A DNA stretch of 64,000 nt, taken from assembly GCA_040218445.1 (NCBI GenBank), contig JAVJRK010000012.1, positions 186,001-250,000 on the forward strand. Reading direction: 5' to 3'. How positions within the stretch are numbered: position 1 is the stretch's first letter; each line of letters starts with the position of its first letter. Made by a program: the position numbers and the translations under genes. The notes under the pieces are model-generated. The model searched no databases and was not told where the DNA came from. It was given only the letters and a program-made list of their open reading frames with translations. Below, piece after piece: positions 34,560-42,942 of this stretch. The stretch is from UBA1479 sp040218445 (GTDB lineage Bacteria; Pseudomonadota; Alphaproteobacteria; Rhodospirillales; Casp-alpha2).

Positions 34560-35541
34560 AAGGTTCCAGCAGCCGGACCACGCTGTCCGATGCCAACGAA
34601 CAATCGTGGCGTGCATAGGCGCGCCGGTCGGCATTGCGCAGGAACATGAACTGCGTGATCAGCGGCCCGTCGAATTTCTCATTGAACTGCCCCATCAAGT
34701 CCTCGGCCATACGCTTGAGCTCGTCATCCGTGAAGTCCGAATTGGCGCTCAGCGCATCGGAAAACGCCACGTTCATCAGATGATAGATCACGGGCGCATG
34801 GGCGCAAACATCCAGCCGCACGTCCTTGTCCGCCAGCACGGCAACGGGAAGAAGCTGCCCGCCGGCCGCGTGCTTGGCGCTGAACGACCGGGGGATCGCC
34901 ACATGCTTGAAGATAATGGCCGGCGGCACGGCGTTCGGGTCACGCGGTTTGCGCCGCACGGGCGGCGCGGCCGGCTTTTTAAGGGCAGGCACCGGTTCGC
35001 TTTCCGGTGCAACGAAATGAGTTTGCTTTACGGCTTTGGGAACCAGATCGTCGATAGGCACGAACAGCCCCGCCGCCAAGAGCAGCATCAGCGCCGTGGC
35101 CCCGACAAGGAATACCGGGTTCTTGAATAAAAGATAGATCAGGCGTTTCAGCCCCTTGCCGGATTCCTTGCTGCGCCGGTCGGCGGCGGCCATCCGTTTA
35201 CCGGCAAGGTAGGCCTGTGCCTTGCGGATGCGCTGATCCTTGATCGAACGCAACAATTCAATGGCGCCCTGCGTCGGCACGTCACCGCCCGCATGGGCGA
35301 ACAGGCGTTCGATTTCGCCATCGACGCGAGCAATTTCCAGTTCGTCATCCTTGCGGGTAAACAGCTGACGCGTCACCGCGATCAGGCATTCCCGCAGGGC
35401 TGCCGCATTGGGTGCGCTGGCAATCACGGCGATCAGGCCGTTGTCCGGGTCCTCGAACACCTTCTGCCAATCGGTCACGCCCGAAGGCGTTTGCGGAAAT
35501 GCGGGTTTGGCCATCTCCGCAAAATGATCAACGGCACCCAT
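34540..35541 (-). CDS. Hypothetical membrane protein with periplasmic C-terminal domain
   Basis: 333 aa from ATG 35541 (GTG 35562 is an alternative). Residues 1-125 are polar and helical, one membrane span follows (NPVFLVGATALMLLLAAGLFV), then a Pro/Lys linker. The C-terminal 110 residues (IPRSFSAKHAAGGQLLPVAVLADKDVRL, written here by its order: basic, beta-rich, then helical ALSANSDFTDDELKRMAEDL) vaguely resemble FliL-type periplasmic domains. The similarity is not strong enough to name it. It is convergent with pta, overlapping by 20 bases. Confidence 0.55.
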   Translation of the reverse strand: MGAVDHFAEMAKPAFPQTPSGVTDWQKVFEDPDNGLIAVIASAPNAAALRECLIAVTRQLFTRKDDELEIARVDGEIERLFAHAGGDVPTQGAIELLRSIKDQRIRKAQAYLAGKRMAAADRRSKESGKGLKRLIYLLFKNPVFLVGATALMLLLAAGLFVPIDDLVPKAVKQTHFVAPESEPVPALKKPAAPPVRRKPRDPNAVPPAIIFKHVAIPRSFSAKHAAGGQLLPVAVLADKDVRLDVCAHAPVIYHLMNVAFSDALSANSDFTDDELKRMAEDLMGQFNEKFDGPLITQFMFLRNADRRAYARHDCSLASDSVVRLLEPFKTKKP

Positions 35542-35638
35542 TTGTGCAGTGCGCAAGGTCACATGGGGCGAGAATTATTCGCATTTAAGAAAAAGGGTAT
35601 GGCAGGAATTCAACGCAAACGCGGCTTATCCTGTCCCC

Positions 35639-36424
35639 CTATCGCAAGGGCGACAGGGTCGGCGTCGGCGGCAGTTCATCCGGCTCGCCCAGGATGCGGG
35701 CCACTTCTTTTTTCATCAGAATGCGCGACCAGATGCGGATGTCGTGGATCGCCCGCGCCGGAACGACCCAGTCGGCCGGGTTTTGAACCGGCGGCGGGAC
35801 CAGACGAAAGGTCTTCTTTGCCGCACCATCGACGGGGATCAGCTTACCCCCCTTGGCCTGCTGCACGCCCAACGTGCCGCGCAGGCAGGCTTCCAGCAAT
35901 CCGGCTTCCGTATCTTCGTGCAGGTCCAGCCAGGCAAAGGCATGCTTGGCCGCATAGCGGGTCAGTTCCGGATTGCCCCGCATTTCTTCGCGCAGCCCGG
36001 CGAAGGCCCCATCGGCCCAGATCAGTTGTTCCTTGGCGCTGTCGTCGGTACAGCGGCGCAGTTGGCGGATCTGGCGTTCGCGGGCAGCCAGATACCAGAA
36101 CGCCGCCTTCAGATAGCTTCCGCCCTGCTGCAGCTTATAAGCCGATGCGTAAATCCAAAGGGGCGGGAAATATTGGGCCTGCGGCTCGAACCAGCGGCGG
36201 TAATCATTGATCAGATTAGGCGGCAGGCTGGCGATCCATTCCTCACCCAAATCCCATTGGCCCGTTTCACGGGCCTTATCGATCTGGAAGGTATAGGCAT
36301 CCAATGGATCGGCCGGCGGCTGCTTCGGGGGATCGGTCACGCGACGCGCTTCCGTCAACTGCAGACAGGCAGACAGCAGCAAGGCGGCGGCGACCAGCGC
36401 CGGAAGGGTGCGGATCCGAATCAT
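35639..36424 (-). CDS. Putative lipoprotein of unknown function
   Basis: 261 aa with a lipoprotein signal: basic start MIRIRT, hydrophobic core and lipobox LLSAC (Cys near residue 20). The mature part is rich in Trp, Tyr and Arg (GQWDLGEEWIASLPPNLIND, FWYLAARERQIRQLRR) and likely helical, of a TPR or sel1-like nature though no repeat is convincing. It lies after the oxidoreductase operon on the same strand but 51 bases downstream, and may be independent. No family recognised. Confidence 0.6.
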   Translation of the reverse strand: MIRIRTLPALVAAALLLSACLQLTEARRVTDPPKQPPADPLDAYTFQIDKARETGQWDLGEEWIASLPPNLINDYRRWFEPQAQYFPPLWIYASAYKLQQGGSYLKAAFWYLAARERQIRQLRRCTDDSAKEQLIWADGAFAGLREEMRGNPELTRYAAKHAFAWLDLHEDTEAGLLEACLRGTLGVQQAKGGKLIPVDGAAKKTFRLVPPPVQNPADWVVPARAIHDIRIWSRILMKKEVARILGEPDELPPTPTLSPLR

Positions 36425-36475
36425 GCGGGAATGCTATGGGGTTACGGGAAACTTGTCACGGCTCCCATCACCCCC

Positions 36476-38239
36476 TTACTCCGCCGCTGTATCATCCAGC
36501 AACGTCTCGCCCGGTTTGACGCGGGTGAACTGGACGGGCTCGGTCGACATTTGAATCGCGCCCATTTCGTCCAGGGCGACCCGGGTATAGCGGGAATTTT
36601 CCACATCGCGCACGTCCGGATAGTCGGCGCGGTAATGAGCGCCGCGCGAATCATCCCGCGCCGTGGCCGCCGCCGTGATCGCCTTGGACACCAGGATCAG
36701 GTTCTTCAGGTTGAGCCAGTCGTGCCAAGTCAGGTTATAGGCCAGGTCCGTGCCGGTGATGCCCGTGCGGTCCAGGTCACGGTCCAATTCATCCAGGCCT
36801 GCTTCGGCGCGCTTCAGGCTTTCGGCGTCGCGGATGATTCCGGCCTCTTCCCACATCAGGTCATACAAGCGCTTGCGCACGCCGTCGATGCCGCCGTCGG
36901 GCCCGGCCTGGGTGCCGCCGGATGACTGCGTCAGCGGCCGGCCGGCAAGGGCGATCGCGTCTTCAAGGATTTGCGGGTCCGGATCCGCGAACTGACCATG
37001 CTCGGGCGCCCAGGCCGCGATGGTATCGCCGGCGATGCCGCCGAACACGGTTGAATTGGCGACCCCGTTACCGCCCAGGCGGTTGGCGCCGTGCACGCCG
37101 CCCGTGTCCTCGCCGGCGGCGAACAAGCCGGTGACGGCGGTCGAGCAATCGGCGTTGAATTCGGCCCCACCCATCATGTAATGGGCCGTGGGCACGACCT
37201 CGACCAGGCCTTCGGCCAGATCGAAACCGCAATCGGCGCAGCGTTCGACCATGCCCTTGAAGTTCTTGCGCACCTGGGGCGTGTCCAGGTGCTTCATGGT
37301 GATGTAAAGCCCGCCGTTGGGGGCAATGTTGCCGGCCCGCATTTCCGTGAACATGGCGCGGGACACGATATCGCGGGTCGCGCGCTCGCCCCTATCATCA
37401 TACTTGTGCATGAAGCGCTGCTCGTCCCCGCCCAGAAGATAGCCGCCGAAGCCGCGCAGGCCTTCTTCGATGATGGTACCGGTCATGCGCGTGTCGGAGC
37501 CGGCGATCAGGCCCGTGGGGTGGAACTGCACCATTTCCATGTCGCGCAGGCCCAGCCCCGCGCGCATGGCCATGGCCATGCCGTCACAGGATTTGTCGCC
37601 CGACGGCGTGTGATATTTGTACATGGTCGGCCCGCCGCCGGTCGCCAACAGCACGGCCTTGGCCTGGATGAAGCGGAACTGCCCCGTGCGCATGTCGATG
37701 AACAGCACGCCGGAAATGCGCGTGCCGTCCTTTGACTTCACCAGTTCGATGGCGCGGTGATCTTCCAGCTTGTCGACATCGCGGGCCCAGGTCTGTTCCA
37801 TCAGGCGGTTGATGATCTCGATCCCCGTCAGATCACCCTTGTGCACCGTGCGGTCAAAGGTCTGCCCGGCGAAAGCCTTTTGATGGATGGTGCCGTCCGG
37901 ATTGCGGTCGAAATAACAGCCGAGTTCGTTTTCCAGCTCGCGGATGCGGACCTGGGCTTGCGTTACCAGGGTCCAGGCCAGATCCTGATTGTTAAGCCAT
38001 TTGCCGCCTTCGACCGTGTCCATGAAATGGCGTTCGGCGCTGTCACCCGGGGCAAGCGCCACGTTGTAGCCGCCCTGCACCATGCGGGTGCAGCCGGTTT
38101 TCCCCAGCAGCCCCTTGACCGCCACGGTCACCTTCAACTGCGGCGCCAGGTCCTTGGCGTGCAGGGCCGCGAACAGGCCCGCCCCGCCCGAACCCAGGAT
38201 CAGAACATCCGTCTGCTGTGTGTCGATCCGGGCCGTCAC
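36476..38239 (-). CDS. Succinate dehydrogenase/fumarate reductase flavoprotein-type subunit
   Basis: 587 aa flavoprotein of the SdhA/FrdA/L-aspartate oxidase family. FAD-binding LILGSGGAGLFAALHA opens it; QFHPTGL and GVHGANRLGGNG are active-site landmarks. At the place where SdhA has the FAD-bonding histidine (five residues before QGG) there is a Cys (GCTRMVQGG), so the flavin is probably not covalently bound by the usual residue. The start is a GTG overlapping the fumarase beta stop, with GGGGGTGA upstream. It is the last gene of an operon with both membrane subunits, the iron-sulfur subunit and a fumarase. The gene order (flavoprotein last) is unusual for a housekeeping sdh operon. Confidence 0.85.
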   Translation of the reverse strand: MTARIDTQQTDVLILGSGGAGLFAALHAKDLAPQLKVTVAVKGLLGKTGCTRMVQGGYNVALAPGDSAERHFMDTVEGGKWLNNQDLAWTLVTQAQVRIRELENELGCYFDRNPDGTIHQKAFAGQTFDRTVHKGDLTGIEIINRLMEQTWARDVDKLEDHRAIELVKSKDGTRISGVLFIDMRTGQFRFIQAKAVLLATGGGPTMYKYHTPSGDKSCDGMAMAMRAGLGLRDMEMVQFHPTGLIAGSDTRMTGTIIEEGLRGFGGYLLGGDEQRFMHKYDDRGERATRDIVSRAMFTEMRAGNIAPNGGLYITMKHLDTPQVRKNFKGMVERCADCGFDLAEGLVEVVPTAHYMMGGAEFNADCSTAVTGLFAAGEDTGGVHGANRLGGNGVANSTVFGGIAGDTIAAWAPEHGQFADPDPQILEDAIALAGRPLTQSSGGTQAGPDGGIDGVRKRLYDLMWEEAGIIRDAESLKRAEAGLDELDRDLDRTGITGTDLAYNLTWHDWLNLKNLILVSKAITAAATARDDSRGAHYRADYPDVRDVENSRYTRVALDEMGAIQMSTEPVQFTRVKPGETLLDDTAAE

Positions 38240-38847
38240 GATTTCACCCCCATGGCGGCCAATGCCTCGGCCCGGCGATCCTCGGCCGTTTTCTTGACCC
38301 CGTCATAAAGCGATCCGCCATGGGCATCCATGGCCACCAGCAGCGGGCCGAATTTGTTGATCTTGAATTCCCACAGGCTTTCCGGGTTGAGGTCGTCCAG
38401 ATCCACATCCGTGATCTGTTCGATCCAGGTCGTTTCCAGCGCCGCCGTGCCGCCGATGATGGCCAGATACACGCCGCCCAATTCCTTGAACGCGGCACGG
38501 CTGTCCTCGCCCAGGCCACCCTTGCCGATGATCATGCGCACGCCGTATTGCGCCATCAGCGGGCGGGTGAAGCGTTCCATGCGCTGCGAGGTCGTGGTGC
38601 CGATGCAGACGGACTGATAGCCCACCGGACAGGAATTGGAAGGCGGCACGCGTTTCACATTTGGGGCCGTGTGAATGACCGCATGACCGTTCAGGTCGAA
38701 CCGCGTTTCGCGGCCCTTGTCGAACATATGAATCTGCGTGGCGTCGCGGATACCATACAGCCAGTCTTCCAGGATCACCGTATCACCCGCTTTCAATTCG
38801 CGGATCTGTTCCTCGGTGCAGGGCATGTGAATAACGTGTTCAACCAT
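38236..38847 (-). CDS. Fumarate hydratase class I, beta subunit (TtdB-like)
   Basis: 203 aa, the C-terminal half of class I fumarase or tartrate dehydratase as a separate chain. PCTEEQIRELKAGDTVILED, the substrate loop SVCIGTTTSQRMERFT and MIIGKGGLGEDS are diagnostic. It pairs with the alpha subunit just upstream to hydrate fumarate or a related dicarboxylate. I use ATG 38847 with AGGAAGAG upstream. A small intergenic repeat separates it from the alpha gene. The stop overlaps the flavoprotein GTG start (GTGA). Confidence 0.9.
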   Translation of the reverse strand: MVEHVIHMPCTEEQIRELKAGDTVILEDWLYGIRDATQIHMFDKGRETRFDLNGHAVIHTAPNVKRVPPSNSCPVGYQSVCIGTTTSQRMERFTRPLMAQYGVRMIIGKGGLGEDSRAAFKELGGVYLAIIGGTAALETTWIEQITDVDLDDLNPESLWEFKINKFGPLLVAMDAHGGSLYDGVKKTAEDRRAEALAAMGVKS

Positions 38848-38860
38848 TTTCTCTTCCTTT

Positions 38861-38932
38861 CTTCTCACCGTCTCACTGTCTCTGTGGTGACCCTTTTTTG
38901 AACCACTGAGGCGGTGAGGCAGTGAGGGAAAA
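38861..38932. repeat. Intergenic repeat-like element in the fumarase operon
   Basis: Composed of short related words: CTCACCG, CTCACTG, CTCTGTGGTGACC on one side, then GAACCACTGAG, CGGTGAGG and CAGTGAGGG on the other, flanking a T-run (38893-38899). The halves can pair to form a hairpin. The ACCACAGAGACA-type word recurs in bacterial intergenic repeats I have seen in other proteobacteria, but I cannot confirm copies elsewhere in this genome. Confidence 0.5.
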
Positions 38933-39808
38933 TCAAAACCCGATCTCGACGCCCGAAGGCGTGAAGGTCGCCCGGGCGCGGCGCGCCGAATGGCACATGA
39001 TGTTGACAGCGACCGGGTTCATGGTGATGTGGGTAGCGGCTGTTTCCACATGCACGGCGAAGGCCGTGGAATCCCCGCCCAGGCCCTGCGGGCCGATGCC
39101 CAGCATGTTGACCGCGGCGGAAAGTTCTTTCTCCAGCTTTGCCCCCTCGGGATCGTCGCATTGGCTGCCGAGCGGCCGGGCCCCAGCTTTCTTCGCAAGC
39201 TTGGTGCAGAGATCAGACGTGCCGCCGACGCCGACGCCGACAATGGTCGGCGGGCAGACGCGTCCGCCCACTTCCATGACCTTGTCGATCACGAAGGTCT
39301 TGATGCCGTCGACCCCTTCGGCCGGGATGCACATTTTCAGGAAACTGCCGTTTTCCGAGCCCGATCCCTTGGGGATCATTTCCATTTCGAAGGTTTCGTC
39401 GGCATCCGAAAAGTCGATATTGATGACCGGCACCTTGATGCCGCAGGACGTCTGTTCGTTGACCCGGGTGATCGGATGAACGACGGAAGAGCGCAGCGGA
39501 TGTTCGGTGGTCGCGCGCTCACACCCCTTGCGGATGGCCTGTTTCAGGGCATGACCATCGACCTCGACCCCCCGGCCGATGACGATGTTGTAGATGGGAA
39601 TGCCCGTGTCCTGGCACAAAAGGTTGGTCGTATCCTCGGCCACGTCGATGTTCTTGATCATGGTCGCCAGGATCGATTTTGCGGTCGGGTCCGTTTCCGT
39701 CGCGTCCAGGCGCTTGAAGCCATCCTTGATGTCCGGCGGCAGAACTTTCAGCGCCTGGATGTACAGGTGTTTGGCCGTTTCCTCGACGGCGTCGAGATCG
39801 AGTTTCAT
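38933..39808 (-). CDS. Fumarate hydratase class I, alpha subunit (TtdA-like)
   Basis: 291 aa, the iron-sulfur-binding part of a two-chain class I fumarase. LLCQDTGIPIYNIVIGRG, FLKMCIPAEG and GGRVCPPTIVGVGVGGTSD carry the expected cluster cysteines. It would bind a 4Fe-4S cluster and hydrate fumarate to malate, or act on tartrate or another hydroxydiacid. GGAGACGAAGACC gives a ribosome site before ATG 39808. It lies 12 bases after the TauE/SafE gene in the same operon. Confidence 0.9.
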   Translation of the reverse strand: MKLDLDAVEETAKHLYIQALKVLPPDIKDGFKRLDATETDPTAKSILATMIKNIDVAEDTTNLLCQDTGIPIYNIVIGRGVEVDGHALKQAIRKGCERATTEHPLRSSVVHPITRVNEQTSCGIKVPVINIDFSDADETFEMEMIPKGSGSENGSFLKMCIPAEGVDGIKTFVIDKVMEVGGRVCPPTIVGVGVGGTSDLCTKLAKKAGARPLGSQCDDPEGAKLEKELSAAVNMLGIGPQGLGGDSTAFAVHVETAATHITMNPVAVNIMCHSARRARATFTPSGVEIGF

Positions 39809-39820
39809 GGTCTTCGTCTC

Positions 39821-40549
39821 CTAGACAATCAAGCTCACCCCGGCGGTGGCCAGGATGGCCAGCACGATCCGCCGGAAGCGTTCTTCGTTCAATCGGGTGT
39901 AGCAGCCGATGCCGATCAGGCCGCCCACGACCAGGGCCGGCAGCGCATAGAGAAAATTCTGCGTCAGCTGCGGCGTAATCAGGCCCGCATAGGCCATGGC
40001 CGCCAGGGACAGGCTGTGCATGATCAGGATAAAGGGCTGGGTCACGCCGCGCGCCTGTTCGCGGGGCCAGCCGCGCAGGCCGCTCCACACCGCAGGCACG
40101 ATGCCGGACAGGCCCGCCATGCCGCCCAGCACCCCGCCGATGCCGCCCGCCGCCGCGTCCAGCCCGCGCCCGCCCCGTTTGACCGTCGGCGGGTTGGAAA
40201 CGATCAGCAGCCCGCCGCCGTAAAGGATCAGCAAAGCCCCGACCGCCAGTTTGAACGGCTCGGCCGGCAGGTGCTGCAACAGCCAGGTGCCGATCGGCAC
40301 GCCGACCACGCCCAGCGACAAAAAAGGCAGCAGGCGCCGGAAATCCAATTGCCGGCGCAGGCGCAACAACAGGAATACGTGCAGCACGATGCCCGTCGAA
40401 ATGATCAGGGGGGCGGCCTCGACCGGCGGCAGAACATGCAGCCAGATCGCCGCCGCGACCAAGGCGTCCCCGAACCCGGACGAGCCCGCGACAAAGGCTG
40501 CCATGAAAGCTCCGAAGATCACGACCATTTCGGGCGATATGGACTCCAT
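39821..40549 (-). CDS. TauE/SafE family exporter (copy 1)
   Basis: 242 aa, about eight membrane helices. VVIFGAFMAAFVAGSSGFGD near the start and GIGGVLGGMAGLSGIVPAVW near residue 136 are the family's paired glycine-rich motifs. Members export sulfite, sulfoacetate or similar anions, though many have unknown substrates. Its position inside a succinate dehydrogenase/fumarase operon, between the membrane anchor and the fumarase alpha gene, is uncommon and suggests transport of a pathway anion. Seven bases separate it from the anchor gene. Confidence 0.85.
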   Translation of the reverse strand: MESISPEMVVIFGAFMAAFVAGSSGFGDALVAAAIWLHVLPPVEAAPLIISTGIVLHVFLLLRLRRQLDFRRLLPFLSLGVVGVPIGTWLLQHLPAEPFKLAVGALLILYGGGLLIVSNPPTVKRGGRGLDAAAGGIGGVLGGMAGLSGIVPAVWSGLRGWPREQARGVTQPFILIMHSLSLAAMAYAGLITPQLTQNFLYALPALVVGGLIGIGCYTRLNEERFRRIVLAILATAGVSLIV

Positions 40550-40556
40550 GGGTGGA

Positions 40557-40898
40557 TTATGCCCCCGCGTTCAACAGAAAGATCAGACCGGCGGCGACGG
40601 ACAGCCCGCCGGTAATGGCGACGACGGATTTCTGCCAGTCCCGCCAGGCCAGGAATTCGATGGCGAGAATGCGCAAGCCGCCGGTCATATGGGCTGCCAA
40701 AAGGATCACCAGCCCCGTTTCCAGCAGCTTCACCAGGGGGGCCTCGGTCCAGCTGAGGAACATATCCAGGGTCGCGGCCTGTTCGACCGCCAGCGCCAGG
40801 ACATAGAAATGTGCCGGCAGGAACAGCAATAGGGCCAGGCCGGAAACCCGATGCAGAACGAAGGCCCAGTAGTTGGCGTGGTTGCGGTGCGTTTTCAT
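40557..40898 (-). CDS. Succinate dehydrogenase/fumarate reductase membrane anchor subunit (SdhD-like)
   Basis: 113 aa with three hydrophobic helices: WAFVLHRVSGLALLLFLPAH, LLETGLVILLAAHMTGG and VVAITGGLSVAAGLIFLL. HRVSG with the histidine and a second His (AHMTGG) are positioned as heme or quinone residues. ATG 40898 is preferred; it is the only in-frame start that begins after the upstream gene's stop. It forms the two-anchor unit with the neighbouring 116-residue protein. Confidence 0.82.
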   Translation of the reverse strand: MKTHRNHANYWAFVLHRVSGLALLLFLPAHFYVLALAVEQAATLDMFLSWTEAPLVKLLETGLVILLAAHMTGGLRILAIEFLAWRDWQKSVVAITGGLSVAAGLIFLLNAGA

Positions 40899-40902
40899 GG
40901 CA

Positions 40903-41253
40903 TCACGCTCCCAATCCATAGAGGCCAATCACGGCGCGGAAACCCATCACCAGAATGAGCACGCAGACGCCCGCCATGATCCAATGGGTCGCGCGTTTTC
41001 CAAGGCCTGTGTATTCACGCAGAATGTTGCGCAGGCCCGCCGGGGCGTGCAGGGCCACGGCGACGACGAATGTGGAATAGAACAGAAGCCAGGGGACGGA
41101 GCCGCCGACCCGGGCGACGATTTCCTTGGACGTCACACCGCCCTGCACGGCGATGACGATCACCGCCAGATGCACGATCACGCAAAGCGCCAGCACCATG
41201 GCGGAGACCCGCTGGACCAGCCATTCCAGGGTTTCGGCGCGTTCCGGAGTCAT
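40903..41253 (-). CDS. Succinate dehydrogenase/fumarate reductase cytochrome b-type subunit (SdhC-like)
   Basis: 116 aa, three helices. LEWLVQRVSAMVLALCVIVH holds an arginine-serine quinone-site motif, and VVAVALHAPAGLRNILREY is the second helix with a likely heme His and the conserved RNILREY end. Two small anchors of 113 and 116 aa resemble the FrdCD arrangement. It follows the iron-sulfur gene after about 100 bases that contain a palindromic repeat. Confidence 0.82.
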   Translation of the reverse strand: MTPERAETLEWLVQRVSAMVLALCVIVHLAVIVIAVQGGVTSKEIVARVGGSVPWLLFYSTFVVAVALHAPAGLRNILREYTGLGKRATHWIMAGVCVLILVMGFRAVIGLYGLGA

Positions 41254-41276
41254 TTTGCCGCTCCCCGCACCACAAT

Positions 41277-41330
41277 GTCATTCCCGCGAATGCGGGAATC
41301 CACCTGGACCCCCGCCTGCGCGGGGGTGAC
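41277..41330. repeat. Palindromic REP-like intergenic element
   Basis: 54 bases bounded by GTCA and TGAC. Contains hairpin TTCCCGC-GAAT-GCGGGAA (41281-41298) and hairpin CCCCCGC-CTGC-GCGGGGG (41309-41326). This is the widespread GTCATTCCCGCGAA-type element of alphaproteobacteria and other groups. It sits between the iron-sulfur and cytochrome b subunit genes and could be a processing or attenuation site within the operon. Confidence 0.85.
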
Positions 41331-41353
41331 AAAACGGTAATCGCCCCACAGCA

Positions 41354-42073
41354 TCACAACTCCCCCTTCAACGCGGCCTTGGCCGTCGCCCGTTTGAGCC
41401 CCGCGATCGAGGCCGTCGGGTTCAGATGCTTGGGACAAAGCTCGAAACAGCTTTGATGGGAATGGCAGGATTGGCATCCGCCGGTTCCGGCAATGGCCTT
41501 GAGGCGTTCCTTGCGGCCGCCGTCACGGTCATCGTTGTGCAGGGTCCAGGCCCGGTTAAGGGCGGCGGGGCCAAGATAGTCGCCCAGCCAGGCCACCGTG
41601 TCGCAGGCCGAATAGCAGACCCCGCAGTTGATGCATTCGATGCCGGCGCTGGCTTCCCGGCGTTTGGGATCATCCGGCGACACGGCGGCGAAATCGTCAT
41701 GGCGGGTCGCCGTGGGCACGAACTGCGCCTTGGCCTTGGTCCATTTTTCAAAGAAGTCTGTCATGTCCACGGCCAGATCGCGGATCACCGGCAGGTTCTT
41801 CAAGGGCTGGATGCGCAGGGTTCCTTCATCGGCAACCTTGTCCACATGGGTGCGGCAGGTCCAGCGCGGCTTGCCGTTCACGGTCATGGCACAGGACCCG
41901 CAGACCCCGACCCGGCAGGCGAAACGGTAGCTAAGCCCCGGGTCCAGGTTGCGCTGCACGTAGGTCACGATGTCGAGCACGGTCTGGCTGGCCATACGCG
42001 GCACCTGGAAGGTCTGGAATTCGCCTTGCTCATGCCCGCGCCAGATTTCGACGGTTAAGGTGTCCTTGCTCAT
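41354..42073 (-). CDS. Succinate dehydrogenase/fumarate reductase iron-sulfur subunit
   Basis: 239 aa. The plant-type ferredoxin part binds the 2Fe-2S cluster through CRVGVCGSCAMTVNG; the C-terminal part binds two further clusters through CINCGVCYSAC and CQSCHSHQSCFELCPKHLNP. It transfers electrons between the flavoprotein and the quinone site of the two anchors. The ATG lies 24 bases after the GntR stop, so the regulator leads the operon. Cluster-binding cysteines are all present. Confidence 0.92.
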   Translation of the reverse strand: MSKDTLTVEIWRGHEQGEFQTFQVPRMASQTVLDIVTYVQRNLDPGLSYRFACRVGVCGSCAMTVNGKPRWTCRTHVDKVADEGTLRIQPLKNLPVIRDLAVDMTDFFEKWTKAKAQFVPTATRHDDFAAVSPDDPKRREASAGIECINCGVCYSACDTVAWLGDYLGPAALNRAWTLHNDDRDGGRKERLKAIAGTGGCQSCHSHQSCFELCPKHLNPTASIAGLKRATAKAALKGEL

Positions 42074-42097
42074 CTGCGTTTCATCCCTGGCCGTGTC

Positions 42098-42865
42098 CTA
42101 TTCGTGTTTTTCACCCAGTACGAGGCGCCGCTCGCCGGGTGGGAACCAGGCGACCTGATAACTGATCGGCTTGTCGCGGTGCCCGAAGCCTTCCATGTGA
42201 TAGGCCATGCCGATGGCATTTCCGGCCGCGCCCAGGGCCTTGGCGGCGGTTTCAGGCATGGCCCCGCAGGCAACCATTTCCCGCACCCGTTCCGTCGTAA
42301 CGCCGAAGCGGTCGGCCAACAGGCCGCGGATATTCACGTTTTCCAACGTCTTGGGTTTCAGTTTCAACAGGCCGGGCACGCGGGCTTCCGGCAGGTACAG
42401 TTCGCTGATCCCCGTATAGGCGTGGTCCACATCGATGCGCCGGGTAATCGCAATCAGGTCCTTGGTGCCGAGAAAATCCGACCACGGTCCCTTGCGCCGG
42501 ACGGCCTCGATCGATCCGACCTGGGTATAGACCGGCAGCAAGGAGCGCCCGTCATCGGCCAAAAACCGGAAATGCCACAGATCCTGCGGCGCCATCGACG
42601 GTTCCGCCACGAAAGTGCCGTGACCGTGACGGCGGACCAGAAGCCCGCGTTCCGCAAGGTTGTTCAAGGCCCGCTGGATGGTCCCCAGGCTGGCCGGCAG
42701 CACCCGCGCCAGCTCGCTTTCCGGCGGCAATTTCTCACCGGTTTTCAGCCGCCCCTGCCTGATCGCGCGGGCGATGGCGTCGGAAAGCTGCAGGTACTTG
42801 GGCAGACGCTGAACGCCGACGGGCGGGCCATCCTCAAGCACCGATGCCAAGGCGGAAAAGACCAT
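42098..42865 (-). CDS. GntR-family regulator, HutC subfamily
   Basis: 255 aa. Residues about 30-95 form the winged helix (PKYLQLSDAIARAIRQGRLK, LPPESELARVLPASLGTIQR) and the rest a UTRA ligand domain. ATG 42865 has GGAAGGAA upstream; the longer frame adds 14 weakly supported residues. It heads the operon for the dehydrogenase complex, exporter and fumarase. Tandem CTATATAG palindromes lie about 78 bases upstream and are its probable operator. It most likely represses until a dicarboxylate or related ligand binds. Confidence 0.87.
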   Translation of the reverse strand: MVFSALASVLEDGPPVGVQRLPKYLQLSDAIARAIRQGRLKTGEKLPPESELARVLPASLGTIQRALNNLAERGLLVRRHGHGTFVAEPSMAPQDLWHFRFLADDGRSLLPVYTQVGSIEAVRRKGPWSDFLGTKDLIAITRRIDVDHAYTGISELYLPEARVPGLLKLKPKTLENVNIRGLLADRFGVTTERVREMVACGAMPETAAKALGAAGNAIGMAYHMEGFGHRDKPISYQVAWFPPGERRLVLGEKHE

Positions 42866-42942
42866 GGATGTGTTTCCTTCCGGGCCCGGTTGACCCGACC
42901 CTTTCAAAGAGTCCTACACCCCGGGCCCTTTGCCTTCAAGTC

